Shown here in pieces: positions 10,789 through 18,879 of a DNA stretch of 64,000 bases (within the stretch, counting starts at the first letter, position 1; every line of letters begins with the position of its first letter). The translations under genes and the position numbers were made by a program. The stretch covers positions 620,001 to 684,000 of the forward strand of contig JBBRYX010000001.1 in NCBI GenBank assembly GCA_038237225.1. The letters are read 5' to 3'. Under the pieces are notes generated by a model. The model was not told the origin of the DNA and did no database searches. It saw only the letters and a program-made list of their open reading frames with translations. The DNA is from DASVUC01 sp038237225. Lineage in GTDB: Bacteria > Planctomycetota > Phycisphaerae > Tepidisphaerales > Tepidisphaeraceae.

Positions 10789-11718
10789 TTAAGCGGCCGC
10801 GGGCAGCGGCGTGGGTGCGGCCGGTGTAACAGGAGGCGCCGGCGGCGATCCGATGAAGAATCCGGGCTTCGCGGCCATCGGGGGCACGCTATGGGGTTCC
10901 CTGATTGCCTCGGCTCCGCACTCGTCGAGCCAGACGTGGAACTTTTCCAGCTTCGCGGATCCGAATGAAGTTGTGATGGCCACATCGATCGCATCGCGTC
11001 CGCGCGCGATCAGGATTCGCCCGGTTCGCGGCTGGTTGTATCGGGCATCGACGGTCATCCATTTACGATCGACGAAGACTTCCATCCACGCGGAAAAATC
11101 CATGGGGAACGGTTCTTCGGGAACTCCGATGTCGCCGAGATATCCGGTCGCGTAACGCGCGGGAATATTGAGCGCGCGCAGCAGCGTGATCGCCAGGTGT
11201 TGGAAATCCCGGCAGACGCCCTTCTTCTCGTACCAGACATCCCAGGCCGTCTTGGTGTTGCGCGCGAATCGATAGCCGAATTGGATGTGGTTGTGCACGA
11301 AATCGAGGACCGCCTGGACCCGCTCCCAGGTGTTGGGGGTTTTGCCGAAGAGGTCCCACGCCATGGGGCTGAGGCGCTCGACTTCGCAATATCGGCTGGC
11401 CATGAGGAACTGGAGGCATTCGTTTGGAAGGTCCTCAATCTTCGACAACTTCCCAGCTTCGATTGACTGCTCGACCTGGCCGCTATCGAGCGCGACGTTG
11501 TCGTACCAGATCCGTCCCTTGCCCGCGGGCGCGAGGATGCGGCCGACGCGATTGCCGAAGCCATCGATGAAGATGTCGACGGTCAGATCCGGCTCGACCA
11601 CCAGCTGCTCCGGGCGGCGCAGGGTCCATGCGTGCGAAGGATGGGTGTAGAGGTTCAAGATCATGGGCGTGGGCGCCGTCAGATCGAACTGCATTTCATA
11701 GCCAAATCGGAGGTACAT
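10789..11718 (-). CDS. Transglutaminase-like cysteine-protease-fold protein
   Basis: A 309-residue protein with an N-terminal bacterial transglutaminase beta domain and a transglutaminase-like core. The catalytic Cys lies in KGVCRDFQHLAITLLRALN (Cys169) and the Asp in VDARYNQPRTGRILIARG (Asp224). At the usual His position (HAW) the sequence is DFSAWMEVF, with Ser209. The tail is a short Pro/Ala linker. The start at 11718 is preceded by GGGAG; the longer open frame to 12690 is antisense to the next gene and is rejected. It is divergent from the Anbu gene with 153 bases between starts; Anbu proteases are commonly clustered with transglutaminase-like proteins, so a joint role in peptide processing is likely. 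Confidence 0.88.
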   Translation of the reverse strand: MYLRFGYEMQFDLTAPTPMILNLYTHPSHAWTLRRPEQLVVEPDLTVDIFIDGFGNRVGRILAPAGKGRIWYDNVALDSGQVEQSIEAGKLSKIEDLPNECLQFLMASRYCEVERLSPMAWDLFGKTPNTWERVQAVLDFVHNHIQFGYRFARNTKTAWDVWYEKKGVCRDFQHLAITLLRALNIPARYATGYLGDIGVPEEPFPMDFSAWMEVFVDRKWMTVDARYNQPRTGRILIARGRDAIDVAITTSFGSAKLEKFHVWLDECGAEAIREPHSVPPMAAKPGFFIGSPPAPPVTPAAPTPLPAAA

Positions 11719-11802
11719 CGCGCTCCCGCTTCCCAAACGTCCATCATTATCGGCGGCACACACGCCGGTAACATACTCATCGGCGAAATTCTCACGCACG
11801 TT

Positions 11803-11831
11803 TTGCGCTTCGGTTGCTTCGGAACTATACT
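11803..11831 (+). promoter_or_regulatory. Candidate promoter of the Anbu gene
   Basis: TATACT (11826-11831) is a good -10. TTGCGC (11803-11808), 17 bases upstream, is a weak -35. The site lies in the divergent intergenic region about 40 bases before the Anbu start. Confidence 0.4.
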
Positions 11832-11871
11832 GACGAAGTTGCCGATAAAGATTCCAATAGGAAGCTGCAAA

Positions 11872-12684
11872 ATGACTTATTGCCTGGGCATCGTTACCAA
11901 GTTCGGCCTGATCATGGCGTCTGATTCTCGGACCAACGCGGGATATGACCAGGTGAACACGACGCGGAAGATGCATACGTTTGCGCAGCCTGGGGAGCGG
12001 ATGTTCGTGATTCTCTCGAGCGGGAGCTTGTCGCTGACGCAGTCGGTGATTACGCAGCTTCAGCGGGAATGGGAGGCGGGACTTGGGTTGGCGACGGCGC
12101 CGACGATGTACGATGCGGCGCGCGTTGTCGGCGCGCAGGTTCGGATCGTCTCCGACATGGACAAGGACCATCTGGAGAAGGACGACTATCGGTTCAACGT
12201 CCACTTTCTGTTGGGCGGGCAAGTGAAGGGGCATCCGCCGGAGCTGTTTCTGGTTTATCCGCAGGGGAACCCGTTGCAGGCGACGGTGGACTCTCCGTAT
12301 TTGCAGATCGGCGAGACGAAGTATGGCCGTCCGATTCTTGATCGGGGGATTCAGTACGATCGCACGACGTTGGAAGAGGCCGCGAAATACGCGCTGTTGT
12401 CGATTGATTCGACGATGAAATCGAATGTGACCGTGGGACCGCCGATCGATCTGCTTGCGTACAGCACGGATGAACTGGATGTGCTTCGGCAGCGGCGGTT
12501 TGGGATTGACGATCCGGATTTTTTGAAGATTCGAACGCGGTGGGAACAGGTGCTGCGGCAAGCGGTGAGCCGATTGCCGGATATTCGCTTTCGGCACGCG
12601 CCTGGTACTGGGAAGACATCGTCGGCGGAAGAGACAATTCAGATTATTGAGAAGACGGCTGTGGATGTGCCGCAGGAGATGTAG
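11872..12684 (+). CDS. Anbu proteasome-like Ntn-hydrolase
   Basis: A 270-residue protein of the Anbu (ancestral beta-subunit) family, proteasome-type proteases that assemble into helical or ring-like oligomers without a separate alpha subunit. The N-terminus MTYCLGIVTKFGLIMASDSR exposes a Thr nucleophile once Met is removed. Counting from that Thr, Asp17 and Lys32 line up with the proteasomal Thr1-Asp17-Lys33 triad. No propeptide is needed, which supports the ATG at 11872 (preceded by GGAAG) over the longer frame. Conserved segments include GETKYGRPILDR and ALLSIDSTMKSN. It is divergent from the transglutaminase-like gene. The usual alpha-E and ATP-grasp neighbours are not in the window. The physiological substrate of Anbu is unknown. 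Confidence 0.9.
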   Translation: MTYCLGIVTKFGLIMASDSRTNAGYDQVNTTRKMHTFAQPGERMFVILSSGSLSLTQSVITQLQREWEAGLGLATAPTMYDAARVVGAQVRIVSDMDKDHLEKDDYRFNVHFLLGGQVKGHPPELFLVYPQGNPLQATVDSPYLQIGETKYGRPILDRGIQYDRTTLEEAAKYALLSIDSTMKSNVTVGPPIDLLAYSTDELDVLRQRRFGIDDPDFLKIRTRWEQVLRQAVSRLPDIRFRHAPGTGKTSSAEETIQIIEKTAVDVPQEM

Positions 12685-12693
12685 ATCCAAGCG

Positions 12694-14277
12694 CTACTCC
12701 GTGCGCGCGATCCCCTGCTGGTCCGTGTGCCGGCGATAGATCATTTGGCCGTCTATCCACTTTTCGAGCGTATAGTGCGATTTCACATACGCTTCGATGC
12801 GGCCCCAGGCTTTGATGTAGTTTTGTTTCCGGAGGGGGCGGTGAAACAGCTCGGGCGCGCGGGTCGTTTCATCGCGCAGCTTATCCTTCAGATCCATCGG
12901 CATGACGATGTATTTCGGCCGGCGGATGTCGAAGTCGCGCAGCATCACGTCGGAGTATTCCAGGGGGGCTTCGTCGTAGTTGAGGAAGAGGAAGGTCAGG
13001 GGGATTCGGGCGCCGGGTTTCAAGCCGGTTTCGAGCAAGATCCGGGGGACGGAATCGGACCACACGGAATCGTTCACGCCTGTTCTCGCGATCAGGTACT
13101 CACTCACCGGTGAGTGCATGGGCGCGCCCCAGTGGAAGGTCATGATCTCGCCGGAGGCGATGATGGATGCGAATGCGAGGGGGACCAGCGCGGCGGCGAG
13201 CGAGCCGGCGTGGTCGCGGCGGGGCCACATGGCGTAGATCAAGGTGGCGGGCGCGGCAACGGGCAGGAAGTGGTAGGCGTACATCCGCTTCTGCATGATC
13301 GCGCCGGCGAGTTCCAGCGCGAGCCAGACGATGGCGAAGATCGCGCCGGCGCGCTCGATCTTAATGGGTAGACAGTTTTGCTCGCGTCGATAGATCCAGG
13401 CGCGAACCAGAACCGGGAACAGGGCGACGATGAGAACGACGAAAGGCTTGCAGAAATCGGTGGCTTCCCATGGCGTTGAAGCGGCGTAGCGGGAAATCTG
13501 GCGGTAAAGCTCGGGCATGTCACGAAGCGTGTCCGTGCGAATGAGGTAGATCAGCACGACGCCGAGCGGAAGTGAGAGGCCGATCGCGGCGGCGAGTCCG
13601 TGGAGGAGAATGTGCCGCCAGTTTCGCCAGTGACAGGCAATGGTTGCGGCGGCAAACGCGGCAAGCACGGAGAGTCCCGTGGGCTTGAGCATCGCGGCAC
13701 AACCGGCGGCCAGGCCGACCACGAAGGCGTCGGAGATTGCGCCACCTTTGATTGCCTCGAGAGCAGCGCCGGCGGCGAGGATGGCGAAGAACACCTGTAG
13801 GGTCTCAAGCTGAAATCCGCCGAAGACCGCGACGTTGAAGTTCAAATAAACGAGCGCGAACAGCACGGCAGGCAGGCGCGCGTGCTGACCGAAGTAGCGG
13901 CCGGCCATTCTTCCGAGAAGGAGCGCTCCACCCATGGCCATGCCGGTCTGGAGCAGCACGTAGCCGGGCCACCAGGTGCCGAGCCAGCGCCAGCAGACGC
14001 TGGTCATCAGACCGACGCTGGGGAATTTGTTGTCGAGAACATCGTGGTAGAACCGGCCGCCGTCGCAGACGAGCTTGCCGAGGTAGATGAAGATGCGGGC
14101 GTCGTGGTCGAAGGGTTTGGTCAGGTAGGCGAGGCGACCGAGGAGGGCTGCGATCAGCGCGAATGTGACAAAGAGCCAGAAGCTGATGCTCTGGGTCAAG
14201 GGTTGATGGCGGTCGCACGGATCGGGCGCGGGCAAGTTGCGCATTCCCCACGTGTCGTCGAGCCAGGATGTGGTCAC
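12694..14277 (-). CDS. Polytopic membrane glycosyltransferase-like protein (copy A)
   Basis: A 527-residue polytopic membrane protein resembling GT39/ArnT-type (GT-C fold) glycosyltransferases, which use polyprenyl-phosphate sugars. After a first helix (about 30-48), residues about 55-65 contain FDHDARIFIYLGKL, where an acidic pair sits at the usual catalytic position in the first extracytoplasmic loop, followed by DNKFPSVGL. About ten hydrophobic segments follow, then a soluble C-terminal stretch. It is the downstream member of a tandem pair with the next gene (24 bases apart); the two align along their whole length. Substrate is unknown. The start could also be the ATG about 11 codons inside. 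Confidence 0.75.
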   Translation of the reverse strand: MTTSWLDDTWGMRNLPAPDPCDRHQPLTQSISFWLFVTFALIAALLGRLAYLTKPFDHDARIFIYLGKLVCDGGRFYHDVLDNKFPSVGLMTSVCWRWLGTWWPGYVLLQTGMAMGGALLLGRMAGRYFGQHARLPAVLFALVYLNFNVAVFGGFQLETLQVFFAILAAGAALEAIKGGAISDAFVVGLAAGCAAMLKPTGLSVLAAFAAATIACHWRNWRHILLHGLAAAIGLSLPLGVVLIYLIRTDTLRDMPELYRQISRYAASTPWEATDFCKPFVVLIVALFPVLVRAWIYRREQNCLPIKIERAGAIFAIVWLALELAGAIMQKRMYAYHFLPVAAPATLIYAMWPRRDHAGSLAAALVPLAFASIIASGEIMTFHWGAPMHSPVSEYLIARTGVNDSVWSDSVPRILLETGLKPGARIPLTFLFLNYDEAPLEYSDVMLRDFDIRRPKYIVMPMDLKDKLRDETTRAPELFHRPLRKQNYIKAWGRIEAYVKSHYTLEKWIDGQMIYRRHTDQQGIARTE

Positions 14278-14301
14278 ACAATCTTTATCGGTCGTCGGGG
14301 G

Positions 14302-15810
14302 CTATTTCCGCCGGAAAATCGTCTCATCGCTCACTGTTGCCTCTTCGACGTAGTTTTCGTCGACGTATGCGCGAATGGCGCGCCATGCCTGGAGGTAGTT
14401 TTCGCGCCGGACGGGCCGGCGACGGAGTTCGGTGTAATAGTCGCACTGGTGGTGTATCCAGCTTTCGAAGTTGGTGAAGAGGATGATGTACTTCGGCTGC
14501 GTGCGGTGGAAGTCGGAGAGGATGGTCCGGCCATAGTCGAGCGGGGCCTGGTCGTAGTTGGTGAAGAGGAAGGTGAGGGGATAGCGCGAGCCGGAATGCA
14601 GGTTGGTCTCAAGAAGGATCCGGGCGCCATCTTCTCGCCAGATCGCGTCGGTGGGATTCGCATGTGAAAGCAAATACTGACTGACGGGGTGCACTTGCCG
14701 GCCGGGGTGATCCCAGTTCGTCACACGGCATGCGCCGAGTACGGAGAGGGCGAGGACGGGTCCAAGGCCGGCGGCCAGAGACGTCGCTCGCGCGCGTCTG
14801 GGGATCAACCCGAAGAGCAGAGCGACCGGGGGGATCAGGACCAGGAAGTGATAGGCGTACATGCGCTTCTGAAGGATCACGCCCGTCAGTTCGAGCAGGA
14901 GCCACAGGGTTGCGAAGATCATCAGAAAGCGAGGCGACTGCATCGGCTCGCGATCTCGGCGGAAGATCCATAAGCGCACGAGGACCGGGAAGAAGAGCAG
15001 GCCCCCTACCACGATCAGTTTGTAGACGTCTGCCGGTTCCCACGCGCTGTCGGCGGCGTAGCGGGTGATCTGATTCCAGAGGAGGGGGAGTTTCTCCAAC
15101 TGACCTGTCACAAAAAGGCAAGCGGCAGCGATGCACAGTGAGATCAGTACACCGGCGACTAGCGCAGCGATTTGAAGTCGGGATCTTTGCCGGTTGAAGA
15201 CGATCGTGAGCATGATCGCGCCCGCGACAGCTAAACCTGTGGGCTTAAGCATCGCGGCGCAGCCCGCGAAGATGCCAGCCAGGAGGAAGCAGCGTGATCG
15301 CTGCCTGCTCAGCCCTTCGATTCCCGCGCCGGCGGCAAGCACGGCAAAGAACCCCTGCATCGTCTCGAGTTGAAAACCGCCGAAGACTATGGTGCTGAAG
15401 TTGAGGAGGACGAGCGCGAAGAGTCCGGTCGCGAGGGCTGCGGATTCTCCGGCGTGGCGGCGCATAGCGCGAGAGAGCATGCCGACCGCAACAAGCACCA
15501 TGGCCGTCTGCACGAGGACATATCCCGCCCACCCGGTGCCGAAGGCGCGCCAGAAGATACCGGTAATTAAGCCAACGGTTGGGAATTTGTTGTCACAGAA
15601 GTCGACGCCAAGCCGGCCGCCTTCGTTCATCACCTTGCCCATGTAGATGAACATGCCGGCGTCGCTGTTGAACGGGCGCGTGAGGTAACAGAGCCGGCCG
15701 AACATTCCGCCAATCAGGCACAAGAAGATCAGGAGCATTGTGCCCGAAGCCGGGCGCGCCGTAGCGTGCGCGGGTTCGTAGGTGGGCTGGATGGTGGCGA
15801 CGGCCGTCAT
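14302..15810 (-). CDS. Polytopic membrane glycosyltransferase-like protein (copy B)
   Basis: A 502-residue paralogue of the gene immediately downstream. Shared landmarks are GRLCYLTRPFNSDAGMFIYM versus GRLAYLTKPFDHDARIFIYL, DNKFPTVGL versus DNKFPSVGL, VFGGFQLETMQ versus VFGGFQLETLQ, and LQKRMYAYHFL versus MQKRMYAYHFL. The membrane topology is the same and the C-terminal half contains FTNYDQAPLDYG, matching FLNYDEAPLEYS in the other copy. It is probably a GT-C glycosyltransferase acting on the outer face of the inner membrane. The two genes form a short operon that arose by tandem duplication; identity is moderate, so the duplication is old and substrates may differ. Confidence 0.75.
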   Translation of the reverse strand: MTAVATIQPTYEPAHATARPASGTMLLIFLCLIGGMFGRLCYLTRPFNSDAGMFIYMGKVMNEGGRLGVDFCDNKFPTVGLITGIFWRAFGTGWAGYVLVQTAMVLVAVGMLSRAMRRHAGESAALATGLFALVLLNFSTIVFGGFQLETMQGFFAVLAAGAGIEGLSRQRSRCFLLAGIFAGCAAMLKPTGLAVAGAIMLTIVFNRQRSRLQIAALVAGVLISLCIAAACLFVTGQLEKLPLLWNQITRYAADSAWEPADVYKLIVVGGLLFFPVLVRLWIFRRDREPMQSPRFLMIFATLWLLLELTGVILQKRMYAYHFLVLIPPVALLFGLIPRRARATSLAAGLGPVLALSVLGACRVTNWDHPGRQVHPVSQYLLSHANPTDAIWREDGARILLETNLHSGSRYPLTFLFTNYDQAPLDYGRTILSDFHRTQPKYIILFTNFESWIHHQCDYYTELRRRPVRRENYLQAWRAIRAYVDENYVEEATVSDETIFRRK

Positions 15811-15964
15811 AATTTTGTTATCGACTCTCCGGTGCCGATAGTCTTAAGGGGGCTTGTGCGGTATGATTATTTTGATGGTTCTCCGCCGCATGTTCTCGCA
15901 GCTTTAGCTTTCCCCCACCGATCGCTTCCCGCGTCCGCATCGTTCGTGCTTAACGACTATCACT

Positions 15965-17068
15965 ATGCCATCCACGACTGAAAAGACCCCTCTGGTGCGG
16001 AAGCTCGATGAGTTGGAACAGCATTTGGTTTCGCTTCAGGAGCAGTTGAATGATTCGGCGCTGCTGTCGAATCCGACTCGACTGGTGGCTCTCAGCAAAG
16101 AGGCGGGCCAGCTTGAGCTGGTGGTGACGAAGTACCGCGAATTCAAGCAGGCGGCGACGCAGGTCGAGGAGCTTCGCGAAATGATCGGGGCTTCCGATCG
16201 GGAGATGGCGGAGTTGGCGCAGTCGGAGTTGCCGGCGGCGGAAGCGAAGTCTCATGAGTTGATGGAGGAGTTGAAGGACCAGTTCGTGGCGGCGGAGGAC
16301 AATGTTGTTAATTCATTCTTTCTTGAACTTCGTGCCGGCACCGGCGGTGAAGAGGCCGCTCTGTTCGTCCGGGACTTATTTGAGATGTACCGCAAATACT
16401 GCGAGCGGAACGGCTGGCAGTTCATCGTCTCGGACTTCTCCGCCAGCGAGCGCGATGGGTTTAAGGAGATGATCATCAACGTCAAAGGCAACGGCGCGTT
16501 CCGCCACCTGCAATTCGAAGGCGGCGGCCATCGCGTGCAGCGGGTGCCGGAGACCGAGGCGCAGGGGCGGATCCACACCAGCGCCGCGACGGTTGCGGTG
16601 CTCCCGGAAATGCCGGATGTGCAGATTCATATTGAGCCGCGGGATGTCGAAGAGTCAGGCTGCCGGGGCGGTGGACCGGGCGGGCAGAATGTAAACAAGG
16701 TCGAAACGGGGTGGCGGCTGCTCCACAAGCCGACGGGTCTGCAGTTCAAGATGACCGAACACAAGTCGCAGGGAATGAACAAAGAGCGCGCCTGGGCGCT
16801 GCTTCGCGCGACGCTGTATGAACGCGAACGCGCCACGCAGCACGCGGCCCAGACGTCGGCGCGGAAAGCGATGATGGGCTCGGGCGATCGCTCGCAGCGC
16901 ATCCGCACGTACAACTTCCCCCAGAACCGCTGCACCGATCATCGCCTGGGCGGCGAAGGCGGCGGTGAAAAGAATTTTAACCTCGATCAGATCCTGGAAG
17001 GTTTTTTAGAGTCGCTGGTATCGGCGCTATTAGAGATGGATAAACAGCAGCGTCTTGAAAACCTCTGA
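15965..17068 (+). CDS. prfA: Peptide chain release factor 1
   Basis: Class I release factor that reads UAA/UAG and triggers peptide release. The 367-residue protein has the N-terminal coiled domain, the RF1-specific tripeptide region HRVQRVPETE (PxT form, about residue 192) and the universal GGQ at Gly239-Gly240-Gln241. The GGQ context here is GPGGQNVNKVETG, where the usual RF1 sequence is GAGGQHVNTT; NVNKVE is more like that of other GGQ-family hydrolases. The C-terminus (RIRTYNFPQNRCTDHR) is typical RF1. The usual neighbour prmC (hemK), which methylates this Gln, is not adjacent. No clear ribosome binding site precedes the ATG. Confidence 0.93.
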   Translation: MPSTTEKTPLVRKLDELEQHLVSLQEQLNDSALLSNPTRLVALSKEAGQLELVVTKYREFKQAATQVEELREMIGASDREMAELAQSELPAAEAKSHELMEELKDQFVAAEDNVVNSFFLELRAGTGGEEAALFVRDLFEMYRKYCERNGWQFIVSDFSASERDGFKEMIINVKGNGAFRHLQFEGGGHRVQRVPETEAQGRIHTSAATVAVLPEMPDVQIHIEPRDVEESGCRGGGPGGQNVNKVETGWRLLHKPTGLQFKMTEHKSQGMNKERAWALLRATLYERERATQHAAQTSARKAMMGSGDRSQRIRTYNFPQNRCTDHRLGGEGGGEKNFNLDQILEGFLESLVSALLEMDKQQRLENL

Positions 17069-17219
17069 TCGGTAATCGGATAGAATCACTCGTCCGTCTC
17101 CATGAGACCCGTGAGCGATAGACATTCCGCTTGGCCCTTTGACCAGCTCCGACTGGCGCTTGGGTGCTTTGCGTTGGATCACATTAACTCTTGTCTTGCG
17201 CAGCGTTTAAGTGCAGGGT

Positions 17220-17236
17220 GGGAAAAATATTTTCCG
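17220..17236. promoter_or_regulatory. Inverted repeat upstream of the ECF sigma gene
   Basis: GGAAAA-ATA-TTTTCC, an interrupted 6-base inverted repeat, lies about 45 bases before the sigma-factor ATG. It could be an operator or part of an autoregulated promoter. The evidence is positional only. Confidence 0.3.
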
Positions 17237-17277
17237 GACGGAAGAAATCCCCCCTCGCCGGCAACAGTACGAACGAA

Positions 17278-17844
17278 ATGGCGCCACAAGCGTGGAATGA
17301 GGCGCTTGTGACCGCGGACGATAACGCGCTGCTGCAACAGATCGCGGGCGGGGATCAAGCGGCATTTCGGGCGCTCGTCGATCGTCACGCGCGCTATCTG
17401 CATGGCATCGCGCACGCGCTCGTTTGCAACAGCGCGGATGCGGAGGACATTGTTCAGGAGACGTTCATCGCCGTCCTGAATGGAAACTTTCGCGGTGAAT
17501 CCGCGGTGCGGACCTGGATGGTGCAGATCCTCGTCCGCCGGGCCGCGATGCTGAAGCGGTCAAGGTGGCGGAGCGGCGCGAAGGTATCAATCGATCATGC
17601 TGATGCGGAGTCTGAAAGGGTTCAGACTCGATCCGGTGCAGCCGGTTCGGATGCGAAGTTGGATCTGACGACGATGCTCGAGGTTCTGTCGCCGGAGCAC
17701 CGGGCGGTGATCGTGCTCCGGGAATTGGAGCGGATGAGTTACGAGGAAATGGCGACGGCGCTGGATGTTCCACGAGGAACGGTCGAATCGCGATTGCATC
17801 GGGCCCGCGAAGAGCTTCGGAAGAGATTCAAAGGATATCTCTAA
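17278..17844 (+). CDS. ECF-type RNA polymerase sigma factor
   Basis: A 188-residue group 4 sigma-70 factor. Region 2 covers DQAAFRALVDRHARYLHGIA and DAEDIVQETFIAV; region 4 carries LSPEHRAVIVLRELERMSYE and VPRGTVESRLHRAREELRK, a helix-turn-helix that reads the -35. It directs transcription of a dedicated regulon, very likely including its own operon. The start at 17278 (MAPQAWN) is preferred over the TTG at 17191 because homology begins just after it; neither has a clear ribosome binding site. The gene is followed 13 bases later by its zinc-binding anti-sigma factor and two Spy-like proteins, which points to an envelope-stress function. Confidence 0.88.
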   Translation: MAPQAWNEALVTADDNALLQQIAGGDQAAFRALVDRHARYLHGIAHALVCNSADAEDIVQETFIAVLNGNFRGESAVRTWMVQILVRRAAMLKRSRWRSGAKVSIDHADAESERVQTRSGAAGSDAKLDLTTMLEVLSPEHRAVIVLRELERMSYEEMATALDVPRGTVESRLHRAREELRKRFKGYL

Positions 17845-17857
17845 CGGCGAGCGAACC

Positions 17858-18316
17858 ATGAGTTGCAAAAAATCCGCACAAGTTCAAGCGTTCTACGACG
17901 GAGCGCTTTCTGCCGAATCCGTGCCGTTGACGGAAGCGCACGTGCGTGAATGCGCGGAGTGCGCTGCGCTGCTGGCGGATCTGCGGTCGATGAGCAATCT
18001 ACTGGCGACCGTGCCGCGGAGAGAGATGCGACCGGGCGCGGCGAGTCGAATGTACGGCGGCTGGCACGGGGCGTCCGACCGCGGCGTGCTCCGGATCGCC
18101 GGTTGGTTAACCGCGGCAGCCGCCGTCGTGCTCGCGGGCACGGTGCTGACGTGGCCCGGTCAAAAGTCCATGCAGTCGGCGAAGGGACCGGATGCGCTTG
18201 AGACCCTCGCGACGGTTCCTCCGGTCGAGGGCCATGAAGAAAGCCGGTCGGAGGTCGTCGTTCTGGCCCAGTGGATTGCGGACGACCTGTCGCCGAACGA
18301 GCAGGGCATCCGATGA
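17858..18316 (+). CDS. Zinc-finger anti-sigma factor (ZAS family)
   Basis: A 152-residue membrane protein that would hold the preceding sigma factor inactive. The cytoplasmic N-terminus has the H-x3-C-x2-C zinc anti-sigma motif (His28, Cys32, Cys35, in AHVRECAEC). One transmembrane helix lies near residues 83-103 (GWLTAAAAVVLAGTVLTW) and a short extracytoplasmic tail follows. The start gives the correct spacing to the motif. Its stop overlaps the next start as ATGA, so the two are translationally coupled. Confidence 0.85.
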   Translation: MSCKKSAQVQAFYDGALSAESVPLTEAHVRECAECAALLADLRSMSNLLATVPRREMRPGAASRMYGGWHGASDRGVLRIAGWLTAAAAVVLAGTVLTWPGQKSMQSAKGPDALETLATVPPVEGHEESRSEVVVLAQWIADDLSPNEQGIR

Positions 18317-18846
18317 CCAAACTCATCGTTATCATGGGGTTCGTGGTCGCATTCGCCGCCGGTTTGGTGGTGGGTGTCAGTGTGCATACGCGCGAGGTTA
18401 CGGCCGCGGCACAGCCGACGGCCCGTCCCATGGAACGCGGCGGAATGTTGACCAAGGAACTTAATCTGACTGCGCCGCAGCAGGAGCAGATGAAGCAGAT
18501 CTGGTCCGAAGTCGCTCGTCACGGCGGGCGCGATCAGGAAGATCGCCGGCAGCAATATCGAAAGGAACGGGATGATGCGATCTCGGCAATGGTGAAGCCG
18601 GAGGAACGTGCGAAGTTCGACGAGATCAAGAGCAGATATTCCGAGCAGATGGCCGGGTTGGAAAAAGACAGGCGTGCAGGTTTTGACAATGCCGTGAAGC
18701 AGACGAAGGAGATCCTTACGCCGGAACAGCGCGTGAAGTACGAGGATTTTCTGAAGCGGCACCAGCCGTTTGATCGAGGGGGACGTGATCGTGAAAACCG
18801 ACGGGGTGAAGATCGCGCGACCTCGCGCCCCGCAACGCAACCTTGA
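18313..18846 (+). CDS. Spy/CpxP-like periplasmic stress protein, membrane-anchored
   Basis: A 177-residue protein with an N-terminal hydrophobic segment (about 4-22, signal anchor or signal peptide) and a helical, charged extracytoplasmic domain. It has two LTxxQ-type repeats: LNLTAPQQEQMKQIW near residue 52 and LTPEQRVKYEDFL near residue 138. LTxxQ proteins (Spy, CpxP, periplasmic heavy-metal sensors) bind unfolded proteins or modulate envelope-stress signalling. The C-terminus is rich in Arg, Asp and Gly. It is coupled by ATGA overlap to the anti-sigma gene, so it may feed envelope status to the anti-sigma factor; that role is inferred. Confidence 0.75.
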   Translation: MTKLIVIMGFVVAFAAGLVVGVSVHTREVTAAAQPTARPMERGGMLTKELNLTAPQQEQMKQIWSEVARHGGRDQEDRRQQYRKERDDAISAMVKPEERAKFDEIKSRYSEQMAGLEKDRRAGFDNAVKQTKEILTPEQRVKYEDFLKRHQPFDRGGRDRENRRGEDRATSRPATQP

Positions 18847-18879
18847 AGTCGCGAATACGCTCATTGAAAGGAGCTGGAA

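Noticed and set aside
11632..11871. Longer N-terminus for the Anbu protein
   Set aside because: It would bury the Thr nucleophile that must be at residue 2.
11719..12690. N-terminal extension of the transglutaminase-like frame to 12690
   Set aside because: It runs antisense to the Anbu coding region, with an Arg-rich translation, while domain start and a GGGAG site support 11718.
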